Origin: CAZRNB01 sp964601355 | GTDB lineage: Bacteria > Planctomycetota > Phycisphaerae > Sedimentisphaerales > Anaerobacaceae | Direction of reading: 5' to 3' | DNA length: 19,937 nt | Assembly: GCA_964601355.1 (NCBI GenBank) | Contig: CAZRNB010000052.1 | Location: forward strand, 1-19,937 | Program-made: the position numbers and the translations under genes | Shown: positions 1 to 6,902 of the stretch, one piece after another | Layout of the letters: every line of letters begins with the position of its first letter | How positions within the stretch are numbered: the stretch's first letter is position 1 | Notes under the pieces: model-generated | Databases searched by the model: none | What the model saw: the letters and a program-made list of their open reading frames with translations, nothing else | Told to the model about the DNA's origin: nothing

Positions 1-2
1 TC

Positions 3-1673
3 GACGACACACAATCCAATCGCGGCGTCGAACCGCTTCCCAATCTTGAATTCAAATTCGTCTGCGCAAATACCCTGATGGACCTGGGCGGTGATATGCT
101 CTTAACCGCCGAAGCCGCCAAGAAAATAAACGAACTTAAACAGGTTAGAGAAGAATACCTCAATAGTTACGGCAAAGAGAAAAAAGACCTTGAGAATAAA
201 TTTTTGACCATTCGCAGTGAGTTATCCCGTCTGGCCCTCGATTGGAAAGATGGAAGCGAAAAGGCACTCGAACTTGCCCAATGGAATCCCTTTGCTTATG
301 AATCCTGCCAGTGGTTCGATCCCGAATGGATGTTTGGAATTAAGGATGGATTTCATATAGTTATAGGGAATCCACCCTATCTAGAGTCTCGTAGCCCACA
401 ATTCACCGATGGCATGAAAGATGCTATCCAAAAAGCCTATAAACACCGTTGGCCCGGTTATTCACCCCTTCCAAGAGGTTCCGACCTTTTAGTTTATTTT
501 ATCGAGGTCAGTATCTCCATAGTGAATGAATCTGGATACGTTGTTCTTATAACACAGAATTCTTGGCTTGACACCGACTATGGCAAAAAGCTGCAAAGCT
601 TTCTTCTTAAGAATACTGAGATCAAAGCTATCATTGATAGCGATTATAAATACTTCGATAGCAGGAGCGGTCCAAATGTTAATACCGTAATTCTGATTTT
701 CAGAGGAAACCACGCTTCTGATGATAGCAAAGTCTGTTTTGTAAGATGCCACGAGGCATTTGAGCGACATCCATTTTCTGTGGGATTCATAGAACGATCT
801 TTCGCAAGTAACGAAGTGGACTGTTATGTCTACAATAACGGAGATAAAGTACTACATAACACAAAATGGGGCGTTTTGTTGGCTTCTGATACTTGTATTG
901 TAGAAGTGCTTGAAGTTCTTCAGGAAAAAGGGGTACCTTATACAGAGATAAGAGGGTCCGATATCAAAATCGGGCAAGGACTTAATTTGACAAGTGAATA
1001 TTTCATTTCACCTGATCTTATATCTGATATCCCACTTCCCAAGAATGCATGGATTCCAATAATGACAAATTTAGATGGTGCTGTTTTTGAACTTTCCTCC
1101 ACTTCGCAATATCTTATAGATAAAACCAAACTGACCTCCGAATATAAAGGTATATTGGATGAGCGAGGCATTAAGTTATTTAATCCGGATTCCACTTCTA
1201 AAGATAAACCCGTTTTGATTCTACCGAGAGGTGTTTCACGACATTTCTGTGCAATGAATACTATAAATGCTTTTTCTTCAAGCTATGTTGATATTTACGC
1301 AGGCCACTGTAAAAAAATAGAGAACGTTGTATGGAATTTGTGGTTGTTTTTAAATTCATCGATACTCTGGCTCATAAGAGAAATTGGGGGCCGCAAAAAT
1401 CTTGGCGGTGGTTTACTTAAAGCAGAAGCAACCGACCTTAAATCTTTCCCAATCTACTTTGATTTTGGAGTGATAGATAAGATTAAAAATATATTCTCGA
1501 CACTTCGATCGAGGGAGGCCCTTAATACTATAGAAGAGATCTATACAAATGAACATAGAGAAATCGACCAAATTGTATTTGACCATCTTGGATTGAAGAA
1601 GGCGCAACGCGAAGAGATTATAAAAATACTATCGGAAATAATATTAGCAAGATCTGCAAAATCCAAGACGTAG
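3..1673 (+). CDS. Eco57I-like N6-adenine DNA methyltransferase, 3' part (5' end beyond the window)
   Basis: The reading frame is open to the left edge (from base 3), so the ATG at 78 is internal and about 556 residues are visible. Just after the edge comes a PLPNLEFKFVCANTL stretch typical of the linker before the methyltransferase catalytic motif in Eco57I-type restriction-modification proteins. The catalytic NPPY motif (IGNPPYLE) is encoded at about 369-380. It is followed by the Rossmann-like continuation (SGYVVLITQNSWL; GPNVNTVILIF) and, from about base 930, a target-recognition-like region (RGSDIKIGQGLN). The C-terminus, REIDQIVFDHLGLKKAQREEI, is a normal family ending, so the 3' end is intact. 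Known family role: SAM-dependent methylation of adenine for restriction-modification, often fused to an N-terminal nuclease. Whether a nuclease is present here cannot be seen. Position beside an integrase module suggests it is cargo of the mobile element. Confidence 0.85.
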   Translation, partial: DDTQSNRGVEPLPNLEFKFVCANTLMDLGGDMLLTAEAAKKINELKQVREEYLNSYGKEKKDLENKFLTIRSELSRLALDWKDGSEKALELAQWNPFAYESCQWFDPEWMFGIKDGFHIVIGNPPYLESRSPQFTDGMKDAIQKAYKHRWPGYSPLPRGSDLLVYFIEVSISIVNESGYVVLITQNSWLDTDYGKKLQSFLLKNTEIKAIIDSDYKYFDSRSGPNVNTVILIFRGNHASDDSKVCFVRCHEAFERHPFSVGFIERSFASNEVDCYVYNNGDKVLHNTKWGVLLASDTCIVEVLEVLQEKGVPYTEIRGSDIKIGQGLNLTSEYFISPDLISDIPLPKNAWIPIMTNLDGAVFELSSTSQYLIDKTKLTSEYKGILDERGIKLFNPDSTSKDKPVLILPRGVSRHFCAMNTINAFSSSYVDIYAGHCKKIENVVWNLWLFLNSSILWLIREIGGRKNLGGGLLKAEATDLKSFPIYFDFGVIDKIKNIFSTLRSREALNTIEEIYTNEHREIDQIVFDHLGLKKAQREEIIKILSEIILARSAKSKT

Positions 1674-1687
1674 TATTTTCAAGGGAA

Positions 1688-1774
1688 ATGAAGAAGCAAA
1701 TCGACCAGATGGTTTACGCCCTTTACGGCCTGACCGACAACGAAATCGCCATTGTTGAAGGGCAAAGCAAATAA
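1688..1774 (+). pseudogene. C-terminal remnant of a second Eco57I-like methyltransferase
   Basis: Fifteen bases after the stop of the upstream methyltransferase, a 28-residue frame reads KKQIDQMVYALYGLTDNEI, then AIVEGQSK and stop. IDQ(M/L)VYxLYGLTxxEIxIVEG is a characteristic ending of many Eco57I-type methyltransferases, and it differs from the IDQIVFDHLGL ending of the intact upstream gene. The frame has no clear ribosome binding site and stays open a little upstream, inside the preceding gene in another frame (KIQDVVFSRE). I read it as the scar of an older methyltransferase whose body was replaced. A short expressed peptide is much less likely. Confidence 0.65.
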
Positions 1775-1784
1775 GATTGACGAG

Positions 1785-1819
1785 ACAATCAACACCCACA
1801 CCGGCTGGCCAATAAAATA
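1785..1819 (+). repeat. 35-bp direct repeat, copy 1
   Basis: Begins ACAATCAACACCC and ends CCAATAAAATA. It matches the second copy at 2059-2093 at 34 of 35 bases; the only difference is A versus G at the seventh base. It starts 10 bases after the stop of the methyltransferase remnant, so each copy sits directly behind the 3' end of a coding frame. No function is known to me. Confidence 0.9.
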
Positions 1820-1858
1820 AAGATTAGCAGGCCATATCAATCATAGGGACAGTTTGAA

Positions 1859-2056
1859 ATGGATGAACAGGAAGGTAAATACTTCGATGATGGGACTGAG
1901 ATTAATCAGGAATTAATTTTAAAGCCGGATTTATGTATTACATGCAAAAAGAACGAGCTTTCCGGCGAAGAAGAGATTTTATGTAATTTGACGCGATCAG
2001 ATCAGCAAGGCCAGGACGAGTTTATATGTGATGCATACGAACCGAAAAACCAATAA
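1859..2056 (+). CDS. Small four-cysteine protein, probable metal-binding knuckle
   Basis: 65 residues with cysteines at 26, 29, 42 and 57 in a CxxC-x12-C-x14-C pattern (PDLCITCKKNE, EEILCNLTRSDQ, EFICDAYEP). The spacing fits a small zinc-ribbon or another metal-bound knuckle, surrounded by acidic residues. An AGGGA ribosome binding site at 1845-1849 precedes the ATG by 9 bases. Short proteins with this look occur as hypothetical proteins in environmental bacteria; I know no assigned function. The gene is bracketed by the two 35-bp direct repeats, which makes it look like a small inserted or duplicated cassette next to a restriction-modification gene. Confidence 0.7.
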   Translation: MDEQEGKYFDDGTEINQELILKPDLCITCKKNELSGEEEILCNLTRSDQQGQDEFICDAYEPKNQ

Positions 2057-2058
2057 AA

Positions 2059-2093
2059 ACAATCGACACCCACACCGGCTGGCCAATAAAATA
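2059..2093 (+). repeat. 35-bp direct repeat, copy 2
   Basis: Second copy of the repeat at 1785-1819, 274 bp away start to start and 2 bases after the stop of the four-cysteine gene. The identity ends sharply at CCAATAAAATA; after it the two sites diverge (A-AGATTAG versus G-AATTTTT). Confidence 0.9.
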
Positions 2094-2117
2094 GAATTTT
2101 TTTGGAGAGGAATTCCT

Positions 2118-2219
2118 ATGTGGCGGAATTATTCACCAAAACGTCCCTGCGACAAACTCCCAATATACGGTGTGTATCGAGCGGCGGTTGGCTGTGAGGA
2201 ATCAAGAGTGACAAAGTAG
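2118..2219 (+). CDS. Possible 33-residue protein
   Basis: An ATG at 2118 is preceded by GGAGAGG (2104-2110) at good spacing and opens a 33-residue frame (MWRNYSPKRPCDKLPIYGVY and on, with one more Cys near the end). A longer frame from 2028 would run across the repeat and lacks a comparable ribosome binding site, so I prefer 2118. The product is basic, without recognisable domain, and could be a remnant of a gene broken by the repeat-mediated rearrangement. The ribosome binding site is the only real support. Confidence 0.3.
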   Translation: MWRNYSPKRPCDKLPIYGVYRAAVGCEESRVTK

Positions 2220-2256
2220 GGTAATTACAAATGCCTCAGATTCCAGGATGCTTAAA

Positions 2257-3888
2257 ATGCAGGACATGGTGAAGCCAAATTTGAATGACATTAAAACCTT
2301 AATCGAACAAGCTGAAAAACTCAAGCAAGAAGTAAAGCAACTTAAAAAAAAGAGCTTTCTAACACCATTGCAGTCTGAAGCTATCAAGGCTGGCACAGAT
2401 ACCGCTCTTTATATTCTTTGGTTAAGCTACACCAATAAAGAAGAATGCTGGAGTAATTTCGGCACAGTAGATAGTTATTTTACACCAACAGGATCAGTGA
2501 ACAGGGGCCGATTTGCCCAGAATCTTAAGCTCCCATCTGCCGTTGATTACGGGCCAGAGGAACCCGAGCGGATAGAGTGGTATAACCCTAACAAGCATGC
2601 AGGATTATTTGTAAGATATGACTTTGACGAAAAGGAGTTTCGGAACTTCCTGAATCAATATACAGCCAAACAAAGACAACTCTACTGGAAAAACCATATT
2701 CAGCCATTGATAATTCAACTGGATACAGATTTAACGCCTTGGTTGCCCTTTATGAAACCTTATATTGACACAGAGGGAATTCAGAAAGCCATAAAGACTG
2801 CTGAGCCAGTAAAGTTGTCTGATGCCATATACGAACTTAAGAAAATCCAGAAGGTCATAGAGACGGAATCAAAGCAAGCGCCAGTAGAAACTGAGCAGGC
2901 TGAAGCACCATCAGAGGATAAGTCGATAGAGCAAATCGCTAAGAAGGCTGCCCAAGTCGCTCAGAAATTAGAGAAGTGTATTACGACAGACCCTGTGACT
3001 GACAGGGTTCCTCCAAGATTAGGCTACTATCAGAGAGCTATTAAGTCGGTCGAATGGTTTTTTAGCACTGACTTGGTTGTGCTGCGCTGGCATAAACCAG
3101 ATGTCGCTAAGTGGGTACAGGAGAAGTATGATAAACTTCTTACAGACATAAAAGCAGTCGACCAAGCGATTGCTAATAGCCGAACAGAGCTTCGGCCTTC
3201 GATCGCTTTAGAGAATCTACGACAGGATATGGCCAAGTTGACGGTGGGTCTACGAGATATAGCAAAAATGGCCAAAGAGGAGTCGGCAGCCGAAAAGTCC
3301 ATAGAAACACGTCAAAAAGCTCAGCCTGTCAAAGAGACACCAAAAGAAGCTGAAAACATTTTTAGGAAAGATGGAGACTATTGGCAGGTCGCGTATCAGG
3401 GCAGTGCTACAACAACAATTAAGAATAGCAAAGGGATGTCTTATATTCACCGTCTTTTAGAAAAACCTGACGAATCAATAGCAGCGATGCAGTTCTATGT
3501 AAAAGGTGAAATTATCTATATGGATTCGGCAAATCAGCAAGATGTAGCAGACAGTAAAACAATTGCTGATTGCCAAAAACGGCTTATTGAAATTGATAGG
3601 GAATTGGATGAAGCTAAAAAGAATAATGACTTTGCAACACAGGACAGGCTTAATAAAGAGCAAGAAGAAATACTTACCTTGCTAAAAACTGATACATTCG
3701 GTGGAAAAAGTGCCAAGTTTTCTGACAATAAGGAGAAGGCACGTATAGCTGTTACTAATGCAATTAACAGAGCACTCGATAACATAAAAGAACATAACCA
3801 ATCTTTATATCAACACCTCAACAATTCAATTCTGCGTGGCTCAGATTTCACATACACGCTCGACAAGAAAATCAACTGGGAATTATAA
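2257..3888 (+). CDS. Unknown protein with C-terminal winged-helix-like domain
   Basis: 543 residues from the ATG at 2257, chosen because AGGA (2245-2248) lies 8 bases upstream; the ATG at 2248 has no usable ribosome binding site. In order: an N-terminal Lys/Gln-rich coiled-coil helix (residues 1-35), an aromatic-rich globular part (about 45-180) that I do not recognise, a Glu/Lys-rich linker, a Trp-containing helical part (about 255-345), and a C-terminal domain (about 370-543). The latter begins FRKDGDYWQVAYQGSATTTI, continues KGMSYIHRLLEKPDESIAA and ends with a coiled-coil segment and WEL. This ending resembles the winged-helix-like C-terminal domain seen on signalling ATPases and cyclase-type regulators (pattern F-x-GxYW-x-Y-x-G, KGxxYLxxLL, arginine/lysine-rich helices, WEL). 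No catalytic motif is visible. Position between restriction-modification cargo and the replication module suggests accessory cargo; function unknown. Confidence 0.8.
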   Translation: MQDMVKPNLNDIKTLIEQAEKLKQEVKQLKKKSFLTPLQSEAIKAGTDTALYILWLSYTNKEECWSNFGTVDSYFTPTGSVNRGRFAQNLKLPSAVDYGPEEPERIEWYNPNKHAGLFVRYDFDEKEFRNFLNQYTAKQRQLYWKNHIQPLIIQLDTDLTPWLPFMKPYIDTEGIQKAIKTAEPVKLSDAIYELKKIQKVIETESKQAPVETEQAEAPSEDKSIEQIAKKAAQVAQKLEKCITTDPVTDRVPPRLGYYQRAIKSVEWFFSTDLVVLRWHKPDVAKWVQEKYDKLLTDIKAVDQAIANSRTELRPSIALENLRQDMAKLTVGLRDIAKMAKEESAAEKSIETRQKAQPVKETPKEAENIFRKDGDYWQVAYQGSATTTIKNSKGMSYIHRLLEKPDESIAAMQFYVKGEIIYMDSANQQDVADSKTIADCQKRLIEIDRELDEAKKNNDFATQDRLNKEQEEILTLLKTDTFGGKSAKFSDNKEKARIAVTNAINRALDNIKEHNQSLYQHLNNSILRGSDFTYTLDKKINWEL

Positions 3889-3911
3889 AAACTCCACAAA
3901 TTTTTTTATTT

Positions 3912-3948
3912 GTTACACGCTTTGTAACATTGTTACGCCATTTGTAAC
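3912..3948. promoter_or_regulatory. Two tandem 17-bp dyads with 20-bp period
   Basis: GTTACACGCTTTGTAAC (3912-3928) and GTTACGCCATTTGTAAC (3932-3948) are both GTTAC-N7-GTAAC dyads spaced exactly 20 bp apart, two helical turns, so both sites face the same side of the DNA. They lie 54 bp upstream of the alpA-like start in an otherwise gene-free 113-bp gap. They look like operators of an element regulator or iterons of an origin used by the primase-like protein. Which one cannot be told from sequence alone. Confidence 0.75.
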
Positions 3949-3974
3949 CTCCTGTAGGTAGTTAAAGACATACG

Positions 3975-3988
3975 GTAATTTTAATTAC
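3975..3988. promoter_or_regulatory. Inverted repeat next to the alpA-like ribosome binding site
   Basis: GTAATT-TT-AATTAC has perfect 6-bp arms and ends directly at the AGGGGT ribosome binding site (3989-3994) of the following gene. A repressor bound here, or base pairing in RNA, could limit expression of the excisionase-like gene. The arms are AT-rich and short, so chance is possible. Confidence 0.4.
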
Positions 3989-4001
3989 AGGGGTAAGACA
4001 A

Positions 4002-4229
4002 ATGGCAAATAACGAAACTACAGAAAAACTACTTACAGCGAAAACAGTAGGTGAAATGCTGTCCTTGTCGAAACGACAAATTTTCCGCCTCAACAGTTGT
4101 GGAAAACTACCCAAGCCCTTACGAATCGGCGGAAGTGTGCGCTGGGCAGAAAGCACAATCGCAAAGTGGCTGGCTGCCGGTGCACCTGACAGAAAAACCT
4201 TTGAATCAATCCAGGAGGCGCAAAGATGA
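4002..4229 (+). CDS. AlpA/excisionase-like small DNA-binding protein (MerR-type HTH)
   Basis: 75 residues. LLTAKTVGEMLSLSKRQIFR followed by LNSCGKLPKPLRIGG and VRWAESTIAKWLAAG is the usual helix-turn-helix-wing layout of the helix_turn_helix_17/AlpA excisionase family: the first helix pair at residues 10-30, the wing around KLPKPLRIGGSVRW, and a closing helix. Such proteins bind attachment sites or promoters of integrative elements and steer excision or transcription. An AGGGGT ribosome binding site precedes the ATG. The stop overlaps the next start by ATGA (4226-4229), so the two are translationally coupled in one operon with the primase-like gene. Confidence 0.85.
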   Translation: MANNETTEKLLTAKTVGEMLSLSKRQIFRLNSCGKLPKPLRIGGSVRWAESTIAKWLAAGAPDRKTFESIQEAQR

Positions 4230-4483
4230 ATCCACAAAAAGCAATGGCCATTGTCTTAAAAACATGTGAGGCAATGGCCAACAAGAATAATTTGCGAAGT
4301 CAATTCTATAACACTACAGAGAATTTTTCAAGCCAAATAGATTATTTACTGGCCGGTTTTGTGTTTGTTTTGCAAGATCATAATTTAAGTTCACCTGAGC
4401 AGGCTACAGCTCTAATCTTTCTTGACAGTTTATTGCGATTGAAAATCGGCTTCAAACAAGCTGAGGGGGTGCGCTGTGGCTGA
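4226..4483 (+). CDS. Small helical protein of the element, unknown function
   Basis: 85 residues, mostly helical by composition (MNPQKAMAIVLKTCEAMANK, SQIDYLLAGFVFVLQDHNLS, SPEQATALIFLDSLLRLK). It has no signal peptide and no motif I recognise. Its start overlaps the alpA-like stop by 4 bases and its end overlaps the GTG start of the primase-like gene by 8 bases; the AGGAGG at 4212-4217 provides the ribosome binding site. This tight coupling on both sides makes it a real gene and suggests a partner role in replication or regulation of the element. Confidence 0.7.
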   Translation: MNPQKAMAIVLKTCEAMANKNNLRSQFYNTTENFSSQIDYLLAGFVFVLQDHNLSSPEQATALIFLDSLLRLKIGFKQAEGVRCG

Positions 4484-6632
4484 AAAAAGAATTGTTGCAA
4501 CTTACGATTACAAAGATGAATCAGGTAAGCTTCTGTATCAGGTTGTGAGATATGAACCCAAAGATTTTCGGCAGCGGCGTCCTGACCCTGATAACCCAGG
4601 GCAATGGCTCTGGAATCTTGACGGTGTGAAACCTGTTTTGTATCAACTGCCAGAACTGATAAAAGCACCAATGCAGGATTGGATTTTCATTGCTGAGGGC
4701 GAAAAGGACTGCGACCGGTTACACAGTTTAGGATTTACAGCGACTACTAACTCCGGTGGCGCGGGAAAGTGGTTGCCGGAATACAATAAGTTTTTTGCCG
4801 GTCGATTAGTTTGTATCCTGCCTGACAATGACACCGCTGGCCATAAGCACGCTTTGCAAGTTGCTAATTCTTTGTATGGCATAGCCGGAGAGATTCGCAT
4901 TGTCAATCTGCCAGACCTGCCACAAAAAGGAGATGTGTCCGACTGGCTTAACAATGGCGGAGATACCGCCAAGCTAATCCAACTGGTAGATTCAGCCAAA
5001 CCGTTTGAGCCGCAGATAGATAACTTTGAATCGCAACACGAGCATCTTCAGGACTGGGAATTGCCTGCTCCGTTAGGACAATTTGACCTGCCGGGATTTC
5101 CATTGGAGGCGTTTCCGGGCCAATTACGCGTATTAAGCGAATTCTGCGCAGCGATAGCAGAATCATATCAGGTTCCGGTTGACCTGCCAGCGATGCTTGT
5201 CTTGTCGGTTGGAGGTGCTTCGCTCGCTAAACGGATCGTTGTTCACGTCCGGGGAGACCACTGGGAGCCAGTTAATCTGTTCACAGTCGTTGCCCTGCCG
5301 CCAGCAAATCGCAAAAGCGGGGTCTTCCAAATCGTAATGGAACCACTTGCATTTTTTGAAAGACAGGAAGTCGAGCGGTTGGCGCCGATGATAGAGCAGA
5401 GTCATAATCAGCGAATTATCCTTGAAGAGTCTTTGAAACATGCCCGTAAACAAGCTGCCAGTTCAAAGAAAGCAGAGGATGGGGAATATCATAAAAAACG
5501 CGCAAAAGAACTCGTAGAAGAATTGAACGGACTGGAAGTTCTGAAAAGCCCTCAGTACATAGGAGATGACGCAACTCCTGAGAGCGTAGCATTATTGTTA
5601 AGCGATAATGCGGGACGTTTTTCATTATTAAGTCCGGAAGGTGATATATTTGACCTTATGGCAGGTCGTTACAGCAGCAACGGTGCTCCGAATCTTGGGG
5701 TTTACTTGAAGGGTCACGCAGGTGATGATATTCGGGTAAATCGAGCTAATCGTGATTTTTTGCCAAGATACATAAATAAGCCTGCACTTAGCATCGGGGT
5801 TGCCGTTCAGCCTGAAGTCCTTCGAGGTCTCACGCTAAAAAAAGGATTTCGCGGACGCGGATTGCTGGGACGTTTTCTTTATTCATTGCCCAAATCCCTG
5901 TTGGGTTTTCGAAAAATCAATCCTTGTCCGGTTGAACCAGGAATAGCTGCCAAATACCATCAGCAGATTACCAATATTCTCAGACTTGAGGTAAACCTTG
6001 ATGATAACGGCAAGCCCTGTCCTTACATAGTAACTGTTGGCAGTGATGCGATGAAGGAAATAGACAGGTTTGCTATACAGGTTGAACAACAGCTTGGGGC
6101 AGGGGGTGATTTTGCATCTATAGATGACTGGGCAGGTAAGTTGGTTGGTGCTGTATGTCGCATAGCCGGTATTTTCCACGGCTTGATTTATGCTACTTCG
6201 GGTAATCCGGCAAAGGCTCAGGTAGATGCTGAAACTATGCTGGGAGCAATCGCAATTGGTGAATACTTGATACCACATGCAAAAGCCGCATTTTTTGAAA
6301 TGGGTACAGACCCATCTATTGATTCGGCTCGGAGAATACTTGACTGGGTATCCTCTGAGCAAATAACAGAGTTTACCAAGCGTGAGGCATTTAATGCCCT
6401 TCGCGGCGGTATTCAGAAGGTCGATGAACTTGACAAGCCTTTAGGGATACTTCTTGACCATGACTATATCCGAGAGATTCCACAAGACCGCTTAGGTCCG
6501 GGTCGAAAACCGAGCCAGAAGTATAAAATAAATCCGTTATGGCTCGCGCAGAATACGCACAATGCGCAGAATTACCAGCCAAGTACGAATTCTGCGTATT
6601 CTGCGCAATTTGCGCAGGAGGTAGCTATATGA
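4476..6632 (+). CDS. TOPRIM-DUF3987 primase/helicase-like replication protein
   Basis: 718 residues from a GTG start, with GAGGGGG (4463-4469) as ribosome binding site. An N-terminal TOPRIM domain (about 65-170) shows the catalytic Glu in IAEGEKDCDRL (E74) and the DND pair of LPDNDTAGHKHA (D117, D119). A DUF3987 body (about 205-620) follows, with PPANRKSGV at 275-283, a Walker-A-like segment retaining K280-S281 but lacking the usual glycines, as DUF3987 members do. A C-terminal winged-helix region (about 635-690) includes ITEFTKREAFNALRGG. Family knowledge links this layout to plasmid/phage primase-helicases that start element replication. The last 27 residues, AQN/SAY-rich, are encoded by an inverted 9-bp repeat array. 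It overlaps both neighbours (8 bp upstream, ATGA downstream). Replicative role is inferred. Confidence 0.85.
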   Translation: MAEKRIVATYDYKDESGKLLYQVVRYEPKDFRQRRPDPDNPGQWLWNLDGVKPVLYQLPELIKAPMQDWIFIAEGEKDCDRLHSLGFTATTNSGGAGKWLPEYNKFFAGRLVCILPDNDTAGHKHALQVANSLYGIAGEIRIVNLPDLPQKGDVSDWLNNGGDTAKLIQLVDSAKPFEPQIDNFESQHEHLQDWELPAPLGQFDLPGFPLEAFPGQLRVLSEFCAAIAESYQVPVDLPAMLVLSVGGASLAKRIVVHVRGDHWEPVNLFTVVALPPANRKSGVFQIVMEPLAFFERQEVERLAPMIEQSHNQRIILEESLKHARKQAASSKKAEDGEYHKKRAKELVEELNGLEVLKSPQYIGDDATPESVALLLSDNAGRFSLLSPEGDIFDLMAGRYSSNGAPNLGVYLKGHAGDDIRVNRANRDFLPRYINKPALSIGVAVQPEVLRGLTLKKGFRGRGLLGRFLYSLPKSLLGFRKINPCPVEPGIAAKYHQQITNILRLEVNLDDNGKPCPYIVTVGSDAMKEIDRFAIQVEQQLGAGGDFASIDDWAGKLVGAVCRIAGIFHGLIYATSGNPAKAQVDAETMLGAIAIGEYLIPHAKAAFFEMGTDPSIDSARRILDWVSSEQITEFTKREAFNALRGGIQKVDELDKPLGILLDHDYIREIPQDRLGPGRKPSQKYKINPLWLAQNTHNAQNYQPSTNSAYSAQFAQEVAI
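6547..6614. repeat. 9-bp repeats in two inverted clusters at the 3' end of the primase-like gene
   Basis: Left cluster: CGCAGAATA, CGCACAATG, CGCAGAATT (6547-6573). Right cluster, inverted: AATTCTGCG, TATTCTGCG, CAATTTGCG (6588-6614). The inner pair is a perfect inverted repeat; over 27 bp the arms pair at about 22 positions around a 14-base loop. The units are in frame (period 9 = 3 codons) and are translated as AQN/THN and SAY/SAQ/FAQ. The right arm ends immediately before the AGGAGG of the next gene. It may be an iteron set, a protein-binding site or an RNA hairpin that sets translation of the following gene. Confidence 0.8.
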
Positions 6633-6871
6633 ATTTTGCTCTTGACCGCCTAAGAGCTTTGCGGGCTGGAAGAAGTTTAGACTTTCCAGACTCAATTGAT
6701 TTAGACAGCCTATCTATGGACTGGCGGATAGAATACGAGGAGCGTGCCGCTATTCTCGAATATGATGGTGGTCTGACCAGAGAAGAAGCAGAAAGGCAGG
6801 CTTTGCGGGAAATAACCGAGAGAATCAAGACAGATACAAAAAGGTTGGAAAATAATATATTTCGCAGTTGA
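6629..6871 (+). CDS. Small acidic/helical element protein, unknown function
   Basis: 80 residues from the ATG at 6629, chosen because a full AGGAGG (6617-6622) sits 6 bases upstream. A start at 6539 would only translate the repeat array in a second frame. Sequence includes DWRIEYEERAAILEYDGGLT and REEAERQALREI, a motif common in short proteins beside DUF3987 primases or integrases of integrative elements, with no assigned role that I know. The start overlaps the primase-like stop (ATGA, 6629-6632), so it is the last gene of that operon. Its own stop codon lies inside the -35 box of the next promoter. Confidence 0.75.
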   Translation: MNFALDRLRALRAGRSLDFPDSIDLDSLSMDWRIEYEERAAILEYDGGLTREEAERQALREITERIKTDTKRLENNIFRS

Positions 6872-6896
6872 CAAATATAAATGACTGATATAGAAT
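6868..6896 (+). promoter_or_regulatory. Sigma-70-type promoter for the XRE gene
   Basis: TTGACA (6868-6873), a 17-bp spacer, and TAGAAT (6891-6896): a perfect -35 and a 5 of 6 match -10. Transcription should start about 6-7 bases after the -10, at or next to the ATG at 6903. The stop codon of the upstream small gene is inside the -35. Confidence 0.75.
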
Positions 6897-6902
6897 AAGC
6901 GT

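Noticed and set aside
1785..2093. Integron-like attC sites
   Set aside because: The 35-bp repeat lacks the GTTRRRY core site and the paired simple sites of attC, and no integron-type integrase is near; the recombinase here is a tRNA-type integrase.
2231..2272. 13-codon frame with a CxxC motif just before the 543-residue gene
   Set aside because: It overlaps the chosen start of the larger gene and is too short to defend; possibly a leader peptide or a remnant, but there is no independent evidence.
3912..3948. CRISPR repeats
   Set aside because: Only two units, each an internal dyad of 17 bp with a 3-bp gap between them; no spacers of CRISPR length and no cas genes.
4643..4999. 118-residue frame on the minus strand
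   Set aside because: Lies wholly inside the TOPRIM part of the primase-like gene, with no ribosome binding site and no family resemblance; a shadow of that gene.
5883..6362. 159-residue frame on the minus strand
   Set aside because: Antisense to the well-supported DUF3987 gene, Cys/Tyr-rich composition typical of a shadow frame, no start signal.
6539..6628. Upstream start for the small gene after the primase
   Set aside because: It would translate the 9-bp repeat array in a second frame; the ATG at 6629 has a full AGGAGG and the usual ATGA overlap.
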